Positions 1 to 8,693 of a DNA stretch of 64,000 bases are shown here, piece after piece. The stretch is taken from assembly GCF_013409425.1 (NCBI RefSeq), contig NZ_JACCAC010000001.1:1674001-1738000 (forward strand), in the 5' to 3' direction. A model generated the notes under the pieces. It was not told the DNA's origin. It saw only the letters and a list, made by a program, of their open reading frames with translations, and ran no database searches. Both the position numbers and the translations under genes were made by a program. Each line of letters starts with the position of its first letter. The first letter of the stretch is position 1. The stretch comes from Nocardioides perillae. Its GTDB lineage: Bacteria; Actinomycetota; Actinomycetes; Propionibacteriales; Nocardioidaceae.

Positions 1-1146
1 GCGTCGTGGAACATCCGCAGCAACGACCTCGTCGACGCCCTGGTCCGCGCCCACCGCCGCGGTGTGTCCGTGCGCGTCGTCATCGACCGGCTCAACGCCA
101 ATCCCGACAACCCCAACGAGGGCTTCGACCGACTTGCGCGCGCCCTCGCCGGCAGCCGCAACGGTTCTCGGCCGCCCGAGCTCCGTTCGGTGACGCAGCG
201 ATGCGCTTCGGCCTGCCGCGGCCCGCGGGGCATCGCCCACGCCAAGTTCTTCCTCTTCTCCAAGGCCGGCAACGCGCGCTGGATCACGATGTTCGGCTCG
301 GCCAACGCCACCGACCTCGCCGCCACGCACCAGTGGAACGACCTGTTCACCCTGCGCGACCGCCCGGGGCTCTACGAGCACTTCGAGCTGGTCTTCGACG
401 AGATGGTTTCGGATCAGCACGCAACCCAGGGCTTCGTCACGGCCGACTTCGGGCCCTACCGCACGGCCTTCTACCCCTACCGCGACGAAGGCGCCGTGGG
501 TGACCCGGTGCTGAACGAGCTGAACCGGACGCGGTGCGCGGGCGCCACCGGTGGTGCGGGCACGAAGGGCCGCACCCGCATCCGCATCGCCATGACCTCC
601 TGGCACGGCGACCGCGGCATCGCGATCGCCGAGCGGCTGCGCCAGATGTTCGACCGCGGCTGCAACGTCAAGGTGGTCTACGCCGTCATGGGCAACGAGA
701 TCCTGCGCATCATGCGCCGCGGCGGCCCCCGGCCGATCCCGCTGCGCCAGATCGTGCAGGACTTCGACTCCGACGGCGTCTACGACCGCTACCTGCACAT
801 CAAGACGATGACGATCAGCGGCAACTACGACGGCGTCGGCGACGCCGAGGTCACCTTCAACGGCTCGGCGAACTGGACCCCCGTCGCGCTCGTCAGCGAC
901 GAGGCCGGCATGCGCATCTTCGGCCGCGGCGTCCGCGCGCAGTACGAGCAGTGGGTCGACCGGCTCTACGCCAACCCGCCCTACAACCCGGGTGGCGCCG
1001 GGGGCAGCGCGGGCGGGGCGGGTCGCACCGTCGCCGGTCGCACCACCGTGACCAGCCCTGCCCACGCCGGTCTCGCCCCTGCCGAGGTCGAGCAGCTGGC
1101 CCGGGCCCGCGGCGTCGACCCCTACCGCGAGGTGCAGGTCAACTGA
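1..1146 (+). CDS. Phospholipase D-like protein, 5' truncated by window edge
   Basis: The reading frame is open from the first base, so the true start lies outside the window; 381 residues are visible. Two phospholipase-D-fold half-sites are present. The first is HAKFFLF at visible residue 80 followed by GSANATD. The second is HIKTMTI at about residue 266 followed by FNGSANWT. This paired HxK plus GSxN pattern is that of the PLD superfamily (phosphodiesterases and phosphatidyltransferases acting through a covalent phospho-histidine). The usual HKD aspartate is not evident, so the substrate is uncertain; secreted actinobacterial relatives are often annotated phospholipase D-like. The C-terminus is a Gly/Ala-rich tail. 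The next gene starts 17 bases downstream and encodes a secreted protein with a phosphodiesterase domain, so a two-gene exported hydrolase unit is plausible. Confidence 0.8.
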   Translation, partial: ASWNIRSNDLVDALVRAHRRGVSVRVVIDRLNANPDNPNEGFDRLARALAGSRNGSRPPELRSVTQRCASACRGPRGIAHAKFFLFSKAGNARWITMFGSANATDLAATHQWNDLFTLRDRPGLYEHFELVFDEMVSDQHATQGFVTADFGPYRTAFYPYRDEGAVGDPVLNELNRTRCAGATGGAGTKGRTRIRIAMTSWHGDRGIAIAERLRQMFDRGCNVKVVYAVMGNEILRIMRRGGPRPIPLRQIVQDFDSDGVYDRYLHIKTMTISGNYDGVGDAEVTFNGSANWTPVALVSDEAGMRIFGRGVRAQYEQWVDRLYANPPYNPGGAGGSAGGAGRTVAGRTTVTSPAHAGLAPAEVEQLARARGVDPYREVQVN

Positions 1147-1163
1147 CGCCCGGCGGCCGTGCG

Positions 1164-4046
1164 GTGCAGTTGGCGGTGCAGTCGGTGGGGCAGTCGGCGG
1201 GGACGTCGGCGCGACAGCTCGCCGTCCTGCTGACGGCGCTGCCGGCGCTCGTGCTGACCGGGCTCGCGGTGGTGCTCGCCCCCGGCGGGCCCGCCGGCGC
1301 CGCCACGACCGGAGGGGCCGCGACCGGCGCCGCCACGACCGGGGACGGCGACGCCTGTGCCGCGGTCGTCGCAGTGGTGGCCGACGGCTCGGGTGAGCGA
1401 CCCGCGGCCGGCGCCGCGGCAGGGGCGACGCCGACGGTGCTGCTGCGCGCACTCGCGGGAGCGCTTGCCGAGCGCCACGGTGCCCGGCTCGACGTACGCC
1501 GCGTCGGCGGCCGCACGCTCCCCGTCACCGCCCTGCTCGGCGGCCGGGTGCGGGCGGGCCGGGTGGACCGCCAGGCCAGCGCGGCCCGCGTGCGTCGCTG
1601 GCGCGAGGGCACCGACCGCACGACCACGGCGCTCGTCGCCACCACCCGCGCGCTCGCCGGCGACCGGGGGTGCCCCGACCGGCGCGTGCTCCTCGTGGGG
1701 CACGCCCAGGGGGCGGGCGCGGCCCACCGCGCCCTGCTCCGCCTCTCCGGCACCACCGCCGCCCGGCAGGTCGTCGGCGCGGTGCTGGTGGCCGACCCCG
1801 ACCGGCGGCGCGGCACGCGGGCGCTGCGCCGCGGCGCGCCCGCGGCCCCAGCCGCCGCCCGCGGTGTCGTCACCCGCCGCCTCGCCCCGGCCCGCGACGT
1901 GCCGGGCCCCACAGCGCGCACGGCCGCCTGGAGCGTCTGCGCCGCCCGAGACCTGGTCTGCGACCTGAGCGCCGTGGGCGCCCGCCGAGCCGTCGCGGCC
2001 CACCGCTCCTACGCCACCGGGGCCGGGGCGGCGGCCCTGCGCGCCGTGGCGCGCGAGGTGGTCGCGCGGTTGCCGCGCACCGCCGAGCCGACCCCGACGC
2101 CCACCCCGACGCCCACCCCGACGCCCACCCCGACGCCCACCCCGACGCCCACCCCGACGCCGCCCGCGGCGACCGGGCGGCTCGTCACCGCGGGCGCCCA
2201 GGCGTCCTGCGCCGTGGACGCCGCCGGGGCGGCCACCTGCTGGGGGCGGGGACGGTGGGGCCAGCTCGGCGACGGCACGACCCAGGACCGGCTGCGCCCC
2301 GTCGCGGTGCAGGCCCCGGCCGACGGCGCCGGCTGGCGGGCGCTGTCGACCAGCGGCGGCAGCACCTGCGGCACCCGCTCGACCGGCACCCTGTGGTGCT
2401 GGGGCCGTGGCGACGACGGCCAGCTCGGCCTCGGCGACCGCGCCGACCGGTCGACGCCGGTGCAGGTCGGCACCGCGACGGACTGGGCGGACGTGTCGGT
2501 CGGCTGGTTCCACACCTGCGGCGTGCGCACCACCGGCCTGCTGCGCTGCTGGGGACTCGGCCACCGCGGCCAGCTCGGCGTCGGCGACACCCGCACGCGG
2601 AGCACGCCCGTGCGCGTCGGCACGGGCACCTGGCGCAGCGTCGCCGTCGGCGGCTTCCACACCTGCGCCGTGCGCACCGACGAGACCCTCTGGTGCTGGG
2701 GGCACGACGCCACCGGCCAGCTCGGCGTCGCCGGCCACCACGACCGGCTCGCCCCCGTCCAGGTCGCGCCCGAGCGCCGCTGGCGCTCGGTCTCGGCCGG
2801 GTGGAGCCAGACGTGCGCAGTCGCGAGCGACGCCACCGCCTGGTGCTGGGGGCTGGGAGAGCGGGGTCGGCTCGGTGACGGCACCACCGCCCGGCGCGAC
2901 GCGCCCAGCCGGGTGCTGGACCCCGTCGCGGCGGGCGGGTCACCCGCCTGGACGCAGGTCGCCGTCGGCGACGGCCACGCGTGCGGGCTGACCACCGACG
3001 GCGCGCTGCACTGCTGGGGCAGCGCCCGCTGGGGCCAGGTCGGCGACGGCGAGCGCGGGCTGCGGCTGCGGCCCACCACCGTCGGCGGCGGCCCGTGGAG
3101 CGCCCTGGCCGTCGGGTGGGGCCACACCTGTGCCCAGCGCCCCGGCGGCCTCGCCTGCTGGGGTGACGGCGAGGGCGGCCAGCTCGGCCTCGGCGACCGC
3201 GCCGACCGCACGTCCCCCGGCGCCCCGCCCGAGCCGGACCCGGCCACCCCGACCGCTCCGGCCGACCCTGCCGAACCGACCGATCCGACCGCGCCGGCCG
3301 AGCTGACCCTCACCACCTTCAACGTGCTGGGCAGCCAGCACACGGCGCCCGGCGGGTCCGCGCCGCGCTACGCCCCGGGTCGCGTGCGCACCGAGTGGGC
3401 CGCCGACCTCGTGCTCGCGACCGGCTCCGACGTCGTCGGGATGCAGGAGGTGCAGGCCGACCAGGTCGCCACCCTGCGGCGCGTGCTGGGCGAGGCCTGG
3501 GAGTCCTGGCCCGGCGACGCGCTCGGCCGCCGCGGCGTGCCGACCACGATGATGTGGCGCACCGACCGGCTCGAGGCCACCTGGCGTGGCTCGATCACCA
3601 TCCCCTTCGTCGACGAGGAGCGCCCGCAGCCCGTCGTGCGCCTGCGCGAGCGGGCCACCGGCCGCGAGCTCTACGTGCTCAACGTCCACAACTCCCCGCG
3701 CGGCGCCCAGGGACGCGAGGACGAGCGCGACCGCGCCACCGCCATCGAGGTCGCCGAGGTGCAGCGCCTGCGCGCCGAGGGGCTGCCGGTCGTCCTCCTC
3801 GGGGACCTCAACGAGAAGGAGGAGGTCTTCTGCCGGGTCACCGGCGAGACCGACCTCGTCGCGGCGCAGGGCGGCAGCAACGACGCGGCCGGGTGCCGCC
3901 CGCCCAGCCCGATGCGGGTCGACTGGATCTTCGCCTCGACCGACCTCGCGCCGAGCGGCTTCCGGCTCGACGACACCCCTCGCGCGCGGCGCATCACCGA
4001 CCACGCCGTGCTCTCGACCCGCGTGACCCTGCCCGCCGTGCCCTAG
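1164..4046 (+). CDS. Secreted fusion: inactive cutinase-like domain, RCC1 propeller, EEP phosphodiesterase
   Basis: A protein of about 960 residues with three modules. Residues 1-45 form a signal peptide (hydrophobic run LLTALPALVLTGLAVVLA, then AGAA). Residues ~60-290 resemble a cutinase-type alpha/beta hydrolase: GHAQGA sits where GYSQG is expected, and RDLVCD and AHRSY match the usual Asp and His sites. The nucleophile Ser is replaced by Ala at about residue 181. A Pro-Thr linker (~308-333) leads to seven RCC1 repeats (~337-686; each with CWG and GQLG), predicting a seven-bladed propeller. Residues ~713-960 are an endonuclease/exonuclease/phosphatase domain with TFNVLG, GMQEV, LLGDLN, DWIFAS and TDHAVLS. 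GTG at 1164 is the most upstream start before the signal peptide; 1170, 1176 and 1185 are alternatives. Likely extracellular; substrate unknown. Confidence 0.8.
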   Translation: MQLAVQSVGQSAGTSARQLAVLLTALPALVLTGLAVVLAPGGPAGAATTGGAATGAATTGDGDACAAVVAVVADGSGERPAAGAAAGATPTVLLRALAGALAERHGARLDVRRVGGRTLPVTALLGGRVRAGRVDRQASAARVRRWREGTDRTTTALVATTRALAGDRGCPDRRVLLVGHAQGAGAAHRALLRLSGTTAARQVVGAVLVADPDRRRGTRALRRGAPAAPAAARGVVTRRLAPARDVPGPTARTAAWSVCAARDLVCDLSAVGARRAVAAHRSYATGAGAAALRAVAREVVARLPRTAEPTPTPTPTPTPTPTPTPTPTPTPTPPAATGRLVTAGAQASCAVDAAGAATCWGRGRWGQLGDGTTQDRLRPVAVQAPADGAGWRALSTSGGSTCGTRSTGTLWCWGRGDDGQLGLGDRADRSTPVQVGTATDWADVSVGWFHTCGVRTTGLLRCWGLGHRGQLGVGDTRTRSTPVRVGTGTWRSVAVGGFHTCAVRTDETLWCWGHDATGQLGVAGHHDRLAPVQVAPERRWRSVSAGWSQTCAVASDATAWCWGLGERGRLGDGTTARRDAPSRVLDPVAAGGSPAWTQVAVGDGHACGLTTDGALHCWGSARWGQVGDGERGLRLRPTTVGGGPWSALAVGWGHTCAQRPGGLACWGDGEGGQLGLGDRADRTSPGAPPEPDPATPTAPADPAEPTDPTAPAELTLTTFNVLGSQHTAPGGSAPRYAPGRVRTEWAADLVLATGSDVVGMQEVQADQVATLRRVLGEAWESWPGDALGRRGVPTTMMWRTDRLEATWRGSITIPFVDEERPQPVVRLRERATGRELYVLNVHNSPRGAQGREDERDRATAIEVAEVQRLRAEGLPVVLLGDLNEKEEVFCRVTGETDLVAAQGGSNDAAGCRPPSPMRVDWIFASTDLAPSGFRLDDTPRARRITDHAVLSTRVTLPAVP
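2091..2162 (+). repeat. 12-bp tandem repeat encoding Pro-Thr linker
   Basis: About six perfect copies of accccgacgccc encode a (Pro-Thr)n spacer between the cutinase-like and RCC1 domains. The period is a multiple of three, so copy-number changes would keep the frame and only alter linker length. Confidence 0.9.
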
Positions 4047-4049
4047 GGT
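4044..4049 (+). promoter_or_regulatory. Possible -10 box for the LicD operon
   Basis: TAGGGT fits the TANNNT -10 pattern seen repeatedly in this window and begins with the stop codon of the preceding gene. Transcription would start near 4056 and give a leader of about 60 nt before the GTG at 4116, which has its own ribosome binding site AGGAGC. No clear -35 is visible. Confidence 0.4.
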
Positions 4050-4115
4050 GGCCGACCGGGCCGCCACCGGCCCCGACCCACCCGACCGGCCCGACCCGCA
4101 GGAGCTGCACCCGCC

Positions 4116-5792
4116 GTGCCCGACCCGACCACCGGCCCCTTCGGGGTCGACGACGAGGGCGTGCGGGTGCCCGCGGACTTCGACGGCTCGGTCGACGTGC
4201 TCTTCGACGACCACCACGCCTGGTCCTTCACCGTGCACCGCGGCGACGACCGCGCCCCGGCGCCCGGCGGCAGCGCGCTCGTGGGGTGGCCGCCGCGGAT
4301 GCGCGGGTGGCTGCAGGGCCGGGCCGAGGTGCGCCTGCTCGACGCCGGCGGCGACGACGCCGAGCGCGACGAGCTGTGGCGCGGCGAGGTCGCCCTCGGC
4401 AGCGGCGAGGGCCGGATCGCCTTCGTCGACAGGCAGGGCATCCCCGTCATGATCGACAAGTGGGGCCTGCTGCAGCGTCCCTTCTCGGGCCGCGGCCGCG
4501 GCGTCGTCGACCACATGGTCGACGTCACCGAGCAGATCCTGCAGGTGATGCGCGACGACTGCGGGCTCGAGGCGTGGATCGCCTTCGGCACCCTCCTCGG
4601 CGCCGCCCGCGAGGGCGGCGTGATCGGCCACGACTCCGACATCGACCTCGCCTACCTCAGCCACCGCACCACCCCCGCCGAGATGGTCGGCGAGCTCTAC
4701 GACGTCACCCGTGCCCTCCGTGCGGCCGGGCTCGAGGTGCTCGCCAAGTCGGGCAGCTTCGTCACCGTGCTCTTCACCGCGCCCGACGGCGGCCAGGGCA
4801 GCATCGACGTCTACACGTGCTTCTACGTCGGCGACCTGCTGCACGAGACCGCGACCGTGCGCCAGGTCGTGCCCCTGACCGCGATCGAGCCGCTCGGCCA
4901 GCTCGAGTTCGAGGGCCGACTGCTGCCGGCACCGGCCGACCCCGACCGGATGCTGCAGGTCTCCTACGGCCCGTCGTGGCGCGTGCCCGACCCGTCCTTC
5001 CAGCACACGCCCGGGCCCGAGGTCACCGACCGGTTCCACGACTGGTTCGGCTCGCTGATGCGCCAGCGGCGCGACTGGGAGCGGGCCCTGGCCTCCGGCG
5101 CGGCCGAGGCGGCCCGCGAGGCCGAGCCCTCGGCGTACGCCGCGTGGGTGCTCGAGCGCACCGCCCCCGACGACCGGCTGGTCGAGGTCGGGTGCGGCAG
5201 CATGGCCGACGCGCTGGCGCTGGCGCGGGCGGGGCGCAGCGTGCTCGCCCTCGACTACGCCCGCTACGGCATGCGACCCGCCGCCCGGGCGGCCCGGCAG
5301 GAGGGGCTCGACCTCCGCTTCTCCCGGATGAACCTCTACGACCGGCGCGACGTGCTGACCCAGGCGGCCCTGGTCGCCCGCGACCGGCGCTCCCCGGGGC
5401 GCGCCGTGCTCGCGCGCGAGCTGCTCGAGGCGCTCGACCCCGACGGCGTCGAGGCGTTCTGGCGCTTCACCGCGATGGTCCTGCGCCCCGGGGGCCGGCT
5501 GCTGCTCGAGAGCACCTCGGCGCGACCGGCCGCGCTCGCGGAGCGCCGCGCCGAGCTGGGAGGGGGCCGACTGCGCGCCCTCGACCCGCGGCGCGTGGAG
5601 GCCGACGCGGTGGCCGCAGGGGGTCGGGTGGTCACGCGCGAAGGCGTGCTGGACGCCGCCGCGGCCCTGGCCGGCGGTCCGCCGGCGCGGTGGAGGATGG
5701 TCGTCGAGTGGGACGCGCCCCCGAGCAGTCGCGGCGCGACCGCGACCGGGGCGCCGCAACGAGCCGTGACCGAGGGACGGAGCACCACATGA
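4116..5792 (+). CDS. LicD-family phosphotransferase fused to a SAM methyltransferase
   Basis: A 558-residue two-domain protein. Residues ~150-300 carry the LicD signature FGTLLGAAREG followed by HDSDIDLAYL; the DxD is the metal/nucleotide site of this nucleotidyltransferase-fold family, which attaches phosphocholine or similar groups to glycans and teichoic acids. The N-terminal ~120 residues have no domain I recognise. Residues ~350-500 form a class I methyltransferase: EVGCGSMADAL is the glycine-rich SAM loop, and ARELLEALD and LRPGGRLLLES match later motifs. GTG at 4116 is chosen because AGGAGC lies 10 bases upstream. The stop overlaps the next start (ATGA), so it is co-translated with a sulfotransferase. 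A role in decorating a cell-surface polymer is an inference from these partners. Confidence 0.75.
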   Translation: MPDPTTGPFGVDDEGVRVPADFDGSVDVLFDDHHAWSFTVHRGDDRAPAPGGSALVGWPPRMRGWLQGRAEVRLLDAGGDDAERDELWRGEVALGSGEGRIAFVDRQGIPVMIDKWGLLQRPFSGRGRGVVDHMVDVTEQILQVMRDDCGLEAWIAFGTLLGAAREGGVIGHDSDIDLAYLSHRTTPAEMVGELYDVTRALRAAGLEVLAKSGSFVTVLFTAPDGGQGSIDVYTCFYVGDLLHETATVRQVVPLTAIEPLGQLEFEGRLLPAPADPDRMLQVSYGPSWRVPDPSFQHTPGPEVTDRFHDWFGSLMRQRRDWERALASGAAEAAREAEPSAYAAWVLERTAPDDRLVEVGCGSMADALALARAGRSVLALDYARYGMRPAARAARQEGLDLRFSRMNLYDRRDVLTQAALVARDRRSPGRAVLARELLEALDPDGVEAFWRFTAMVLRPGGRLLLESTSARPAALAERRAELGGGRLRALDPRRVEADAVAAGGRVVTREGVLDAAAALAGGPPARWRMVVEWDAPPSSRGATATGAPQRAVTEGRSTT

Positions 5793-7090
5793 CCGAGCGG
5801 GTCCACCTCCACGTGGGAGCGCCGAAGTCCGGGACGACCTACCTCCAGCGGGTGCTGGAGACCAACCGCGAGGCGCTCGGCGCCGCGGGGGTGCTGGTCG
5901 TGGGGGAGCGCCACCTCGACCGGGTCCACGCCGCGATGGCCGTGCGCGAGGACCCCCGGCTCGAGTCGCTGCCGCCCGAGGCGGCCACCGCGTGGCAGCG
6001 CCTCGTCGCGCAGGTGCGCGCCTGGCCCGGCCCGAGCGCGGTGCTGTCCTACGAGCTCTTCGCCGGCGCCGACGCCGAGCAGGTCGAGCGGGCGCTGGCG
6101 GACCTCGACGGCCTCGAGGTGCACGTCGTCATCACCGCCCGCGACCTCGCCGCCGCGGTGCCGTCAGCGTGGCAGGAGCGGCTGAAGTTCGCCCTCACCA
6201 CCCCGCTCGAGCAGTGGCGCCCGCGGCCTGAGTCGGCCGGTGCCCGCGCCGAGTGGGGGTGGCGCACCATGGACCCTGCGGGCGTCGCGGCCCGCTGGGG
6301 CGCCACCCTGCCGCCCGACCGGGTGCACGTCGTCACGGTGCCCAGGGCCGCCGCCGACCGCACCGAGCTGTGGCGTCGCTTCGCCGAGGCCTGCGACCTG
6401 CCGGTCACGGGGCTGGCGCTCGAGCCCCAGGCCGCCAACGAGTCGCTCGGGGTGGTCGCCGCGGAGCTGCTGCGCCGCGTCAACGAGCAGGTGGGCGACC
6501 GCATCAGCGGCAACCGGCAGCAGGCCCTGTGGCTGCGCGACACCCTGGCCCACGGCGTGCTCGCCGGGTTGGGACGCGAGCGCATCGGGCTCACCGACGA
6601 CCAGCTGCGCGAGGCGTCCGAGCGGGCGGACGCAGCCGTCGAGGCGGTGCGCGCGGCGCGCTACTCCGTGCACGGCGACCTCGAGGACCTCCGCGCCCGC
6701 CCCGTCGAGGGGCGCACCCCCGGCCAGGTCACGGATGCCGAGCTGCTGCAGACCGCCACCGAGGCGCTGGTCCGGCTGCTGCTGCTCGTGCGGGAGCGCA
6801 CCCGCGAGCGCGACGCCGCCCGCCGCGGCGACGGCGGTGCGCCCACCGGGCTGCGCGCCGTCGGCGCCGGGGTGGTGCGCCGCGTGACGGCACCGCGCGT
6901 CGAGGCGCGCACCGCCCAGCTGCAGCGGCGCATCGCGGAGCTCGAGGCCGAGGTCGCGCGTCAGCGAGCCCTGCACCTGCGCGTCGCCGAGCTCGGCGAC
7001 GTGGTCACCGAGCTGCTGCTGCCGGTCGCGCAGCAGGACGCCCGGCTCACCTCGCAGGCGCTGCACGACTACCGCGAGCGGTCGCTGTGA
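5789..7090 (+). CDS. Sulfotransferase-family protein with C-terminal coiled coil
   Basis: A 433-residue protein. VGAPKSGTTYLQRVL at residues ~8-22 is the 5'-phosphosulfate-binding loop of PAPS-dependent sulfotransferases. A later segment VVITARDLAAAVPSAWQE matches the 3'-phosphate-binding region (RDP-like, with the Ser further on). The C-terminal ~60 residues (RRIAELEAEVARQ and following) are predicted coiled coil. It shares its N-terminal plan with the protein at 8694-9695, so the two are paralogues. It overlaps the LicD fusion by ATGA and the following small ORF by GTGA, giving a three-gene translationally coupled unit. The acceptor is unknown; a surface glycan is inferred from the LicD neighbour. 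Confidence 0.8.
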   Translation: MTERVHLHVGAPKSGTTYLQRVLETNREALGAAGVLVVGERHLDRVHAAMAVREDPRLESLPPEAATAWQRLVAQVRAWPGPSAVLSYELFAGADAEQVERALADLDGLEVHVVITARDLAAAVPSAWQERLKFALTTPLEQWRPRPESAGARAEWGWRTMDPAGVAARWGATLPPDRVHVVTVPRAAADRTELWRRFAEACDLPVTGLALEPQAANESLGVVAAELLRRVNEQVGDRISGNRQQALWLRDTLAHGVLAGLGRERIGLTDDQLREASERADAAVEAVRAARYSVHGDLEDLRARPVEGRTPGQVTDAELLQTATEALVRLLLLVRERTRERDAARRGDGGAPTGLRAVGAGVVRRVTAPRVEARTAQLQRRIAELEAEVARQRALHLRVAELGDVVTELLLPVAQQDARLTSQALHDYRERSL

Positions 7091-7308
7091 CCGCGCTCGA
7101 GCGCGCCCGGGCACGGGCCGACGCCCTGGCCCGGCGCACGGCCGAGACGACCGGCCTCGCCGAGCTGCGCGAACGGGAGGAGCGGCTGGCCGCGGTCGCG
7201 GAGGCGGTCGCCGAGTGCACCGCGCTGGCCGAGCCGCTCGCCGAGCAGGTCGCGCGCCTCGAGCAGGCCCTCGTGCCGCTGCTCGAGCGCGCCGTCGAGG
7301 GCCGCTGA
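7087..7308 (+). CDS. Small coiled-coil protein, unknown function
   Basis: A 73-residue protein that starts at GTG within a GTGA overlap with the sulfotransferase stop. It is almost entirely Leu/Ala/Glu/Arg heptads (AELREREERLAAVAEAVAE, then LAEQVARLEQALVPLLERAV), predicting one long coiled coil. The heptads resemble the C-terminal tail of the sulfotransferase just upstream, so the two may pair. I recognise no family. The strict overlap and lack of any other start support it as a real gene rather than read-through. Confidence 0.6.
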   Translation: MTALERARARADALARRTAETTGLAELREREERLAAVAEAVAECTALAEPLAEQVARLEQALVPLLERAVEGR

Positions 7309-7358
7309 GCCCCTCCGCGCCGGTCCCGCGGGCGTGGGATTCGCCACAGCCGCGCGTG

Positions 7359-7376
7359 TTACCGGCCGGTTAGGAT
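7359..7376 (+). promoter_or_regulatory. Operator-like palindrome abutting a -10 box
   Basis: TTACCGGCCGGTTA (7359-7372) is palindromic except for one pair, with a perfect ACCGGCCGGT core. It runs directly into TAGGAT (7371-7376), a good -10 box. Transcription would start near 7383, about 55 nt before the acyl-CoA dehydrogenase start. A repressor bound here would block the polymerase; TetR-family control of fatty-acid genes is common, but no regulator is encoded next door. Confidence 0.5.
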
Positions 7377-7437
7377 CGCCGCACCCCGCGGGCGCTGCGC
7401 TGCGCCCGGACACCGGCACGACGAAGGGATCACCGAC

Positions 7438-8631
7438 ATGGGTCGCCTCTGCGAGACCGAGGGCCTCACCGACATCCAGGCAGAGATCCTGAAGACCGTC
7501 CGGCAGTTCGTCGAGCAGAAGATCCTGCCGGTCGCCACGGAGCTGGAGCACGCCGACGAGTACCCCACCGAGATCGTCGAGGGCCTCAAGGAGCTCGGCA
7601 TCTTCGGCCTGATGATCCCCGAGGAGTACGGCGGCCTCGGCGAGTCGCTGCTGACCTACGCGCTCGTGGTCGAGGAGATCGCGCGCGGCTGGATGAGCGT
7701 CTCGGGCGTCATCAACACCCACTTCATCGTGGCCTACATGCTGATGCACCACGGCACCGAGGAGCAGAAGCAGAAGTACCTCCCGCGCATGGCGACGGGC
7801 GAGGTGCGCGGCTCCTTCTCGATGTCGGAGCCGGGCCTGGGCTCGGACGTCTCGGCGATCAAGACCAAGGCCGTCAAGCAGGACGACGGCTCCTACGCGA
7901 TCACGGGCCAGAAGATGTGGCTGACCAACGGCGGCTCGTCGAACCTCATCGCGGTGCTCGTCAAGACCGACGAGGGGGCCGACTCGGTCTACCGCAACAT
8001 GTCGACCTTCCTGGTGGAGAAGGAGCCCGGCTTCGGCGAGACCGCGCAGGGCGTCACCATCCCCGGCAAGATCGAGAAGATGGGCTACAAGGGCGTCGAC
8101 ACCACCGAGGCGGTCTTCGAGGGCCACCGCATCGGTGCCGAGCAGATCCTCGGCGGCGAGCCCGGCAAGGGCTTCTACCAGATGATGGACGGCGTCGAGG
8201 TCGGCCGCGTCAACGTCGCCGCCCGCGCGACCGGCGTCGCCAACCGCGCCTTCGAGCTCGGCGCCGCCTACGCCCAGCAGCGCGAGACCTTCGGCAAGAA
8301 GATCGCCGAGCACCAGGCCATCCTCTTCCGCCTCGCGGAGATGGCGACCAAGGTCGAGGCCGCGCACGCCATGATGGTCAAGGCCGCGCGCATCAAGGAC
8401 AAGGGCCAGCGCAACGACGTCGAGGCCGGCATGGCGAAGTACCTCGCTGCGGAGTACTGCAACGAGGTCGTCGAGGCCTCCTTCCGCATCCACGGCGGCT
8501 ACGGCTACTCCAAGGAGTACGAGATCGAGCGCCTCTACCGCGAGTCGGCGTTCCTGCTCATCGGCGAGGGCACGGCCGACATCCAGAAGATGATCATCGG
8601 CCGCTCGCTGCTGAAGGACTATCAGCTCTGA
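7438..8631 (+). CDS. Acyl-CoA dehydrogenase
   Basis: A 397-residue FAD flavoprotein, the usual length for the family. It catalyses alpha,beta-dehydrogenation of an acyl-CoA, passing electrons to ETF. Visible marks are the N-terminal helical domain, FSMSEPGLGSDVSAIKT (flavin/substrate contact region), ITGQKMWLTNGG, and the C-terminal RIHGGYGYSKEYEIERL. IGEGTADIQ carries the glutamate in the position of the usual catalytic base. ATG at 7438 follows GAAGGGA with good spacing. It stands alone, with its own promoter and palindrome upstream. Chain-length preference cannot be read from the sequence. Confidence 0.93.
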   Translation: MGRLCETEGLTDIQAEILKTVRQFVEQKILPVATELEHADEYPTEIVEGLKELGIFGLMIPEEYGGLGESLLTYALVVEEIARGWMSVSGVINTHFIVAYMLMHHGTEEQKQKYLPRMATGEVRGSFSMSEPGLGSDVSAIKTKAVKQDDGSYAITGQKMWLTNGGSSNLIAVLVKTDEGADSVYRNMSTFLVEKEPGFGETAQGVTIPGKIEKMGYKGVDTTEAVFEGHRIGAEQILGGEPGKGFYQMMDGVEVGRVNVAARATGVANRAFELGAAYAQQRETFGKKIAEHQAILFRLAEMATKVEAAHAMMVKAARIKDKGQRNDVEAGMAKYLAAEYCNEVVEASFRIHGGYGYSKEYEIERLYRESAFLLIGEGTADIQKMIIGRSLLKDYQL

Positions 8632-8680
8632 GCCACCTCGCGCCGACCCGCCTGCACTGACCTGCCGGCACCGACCCGCC

Positions 8681-8686
8681 TAGCCT
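8681..8686 (+). promoter_or_regulatory. Leaderless -10 box (TAGCCT)
   Basis: TAGCCT lies 7 nt before the ATG at 8694, so the predicted transcript would begin at the start codon. No Shine-Dalgarno sequence is present. Confidence 0.6.
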
Positions 8687-8693
8687 GTCCGGC

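Noticed and set aside
534..1163. N-terminal extension of the RCC1/EEP fusion protein
   Set aside because: This part is antiphase to the phospholipase-D-like gene and is Arg/His-rich junk; the signal peptide begins at about 1164.
2091..2162. Regulatory or CRISPR-like repeat
   Set aside because: It is a 12-bp in-frame coding repeat giving a Pro-Thr linker inside a secreted protein.
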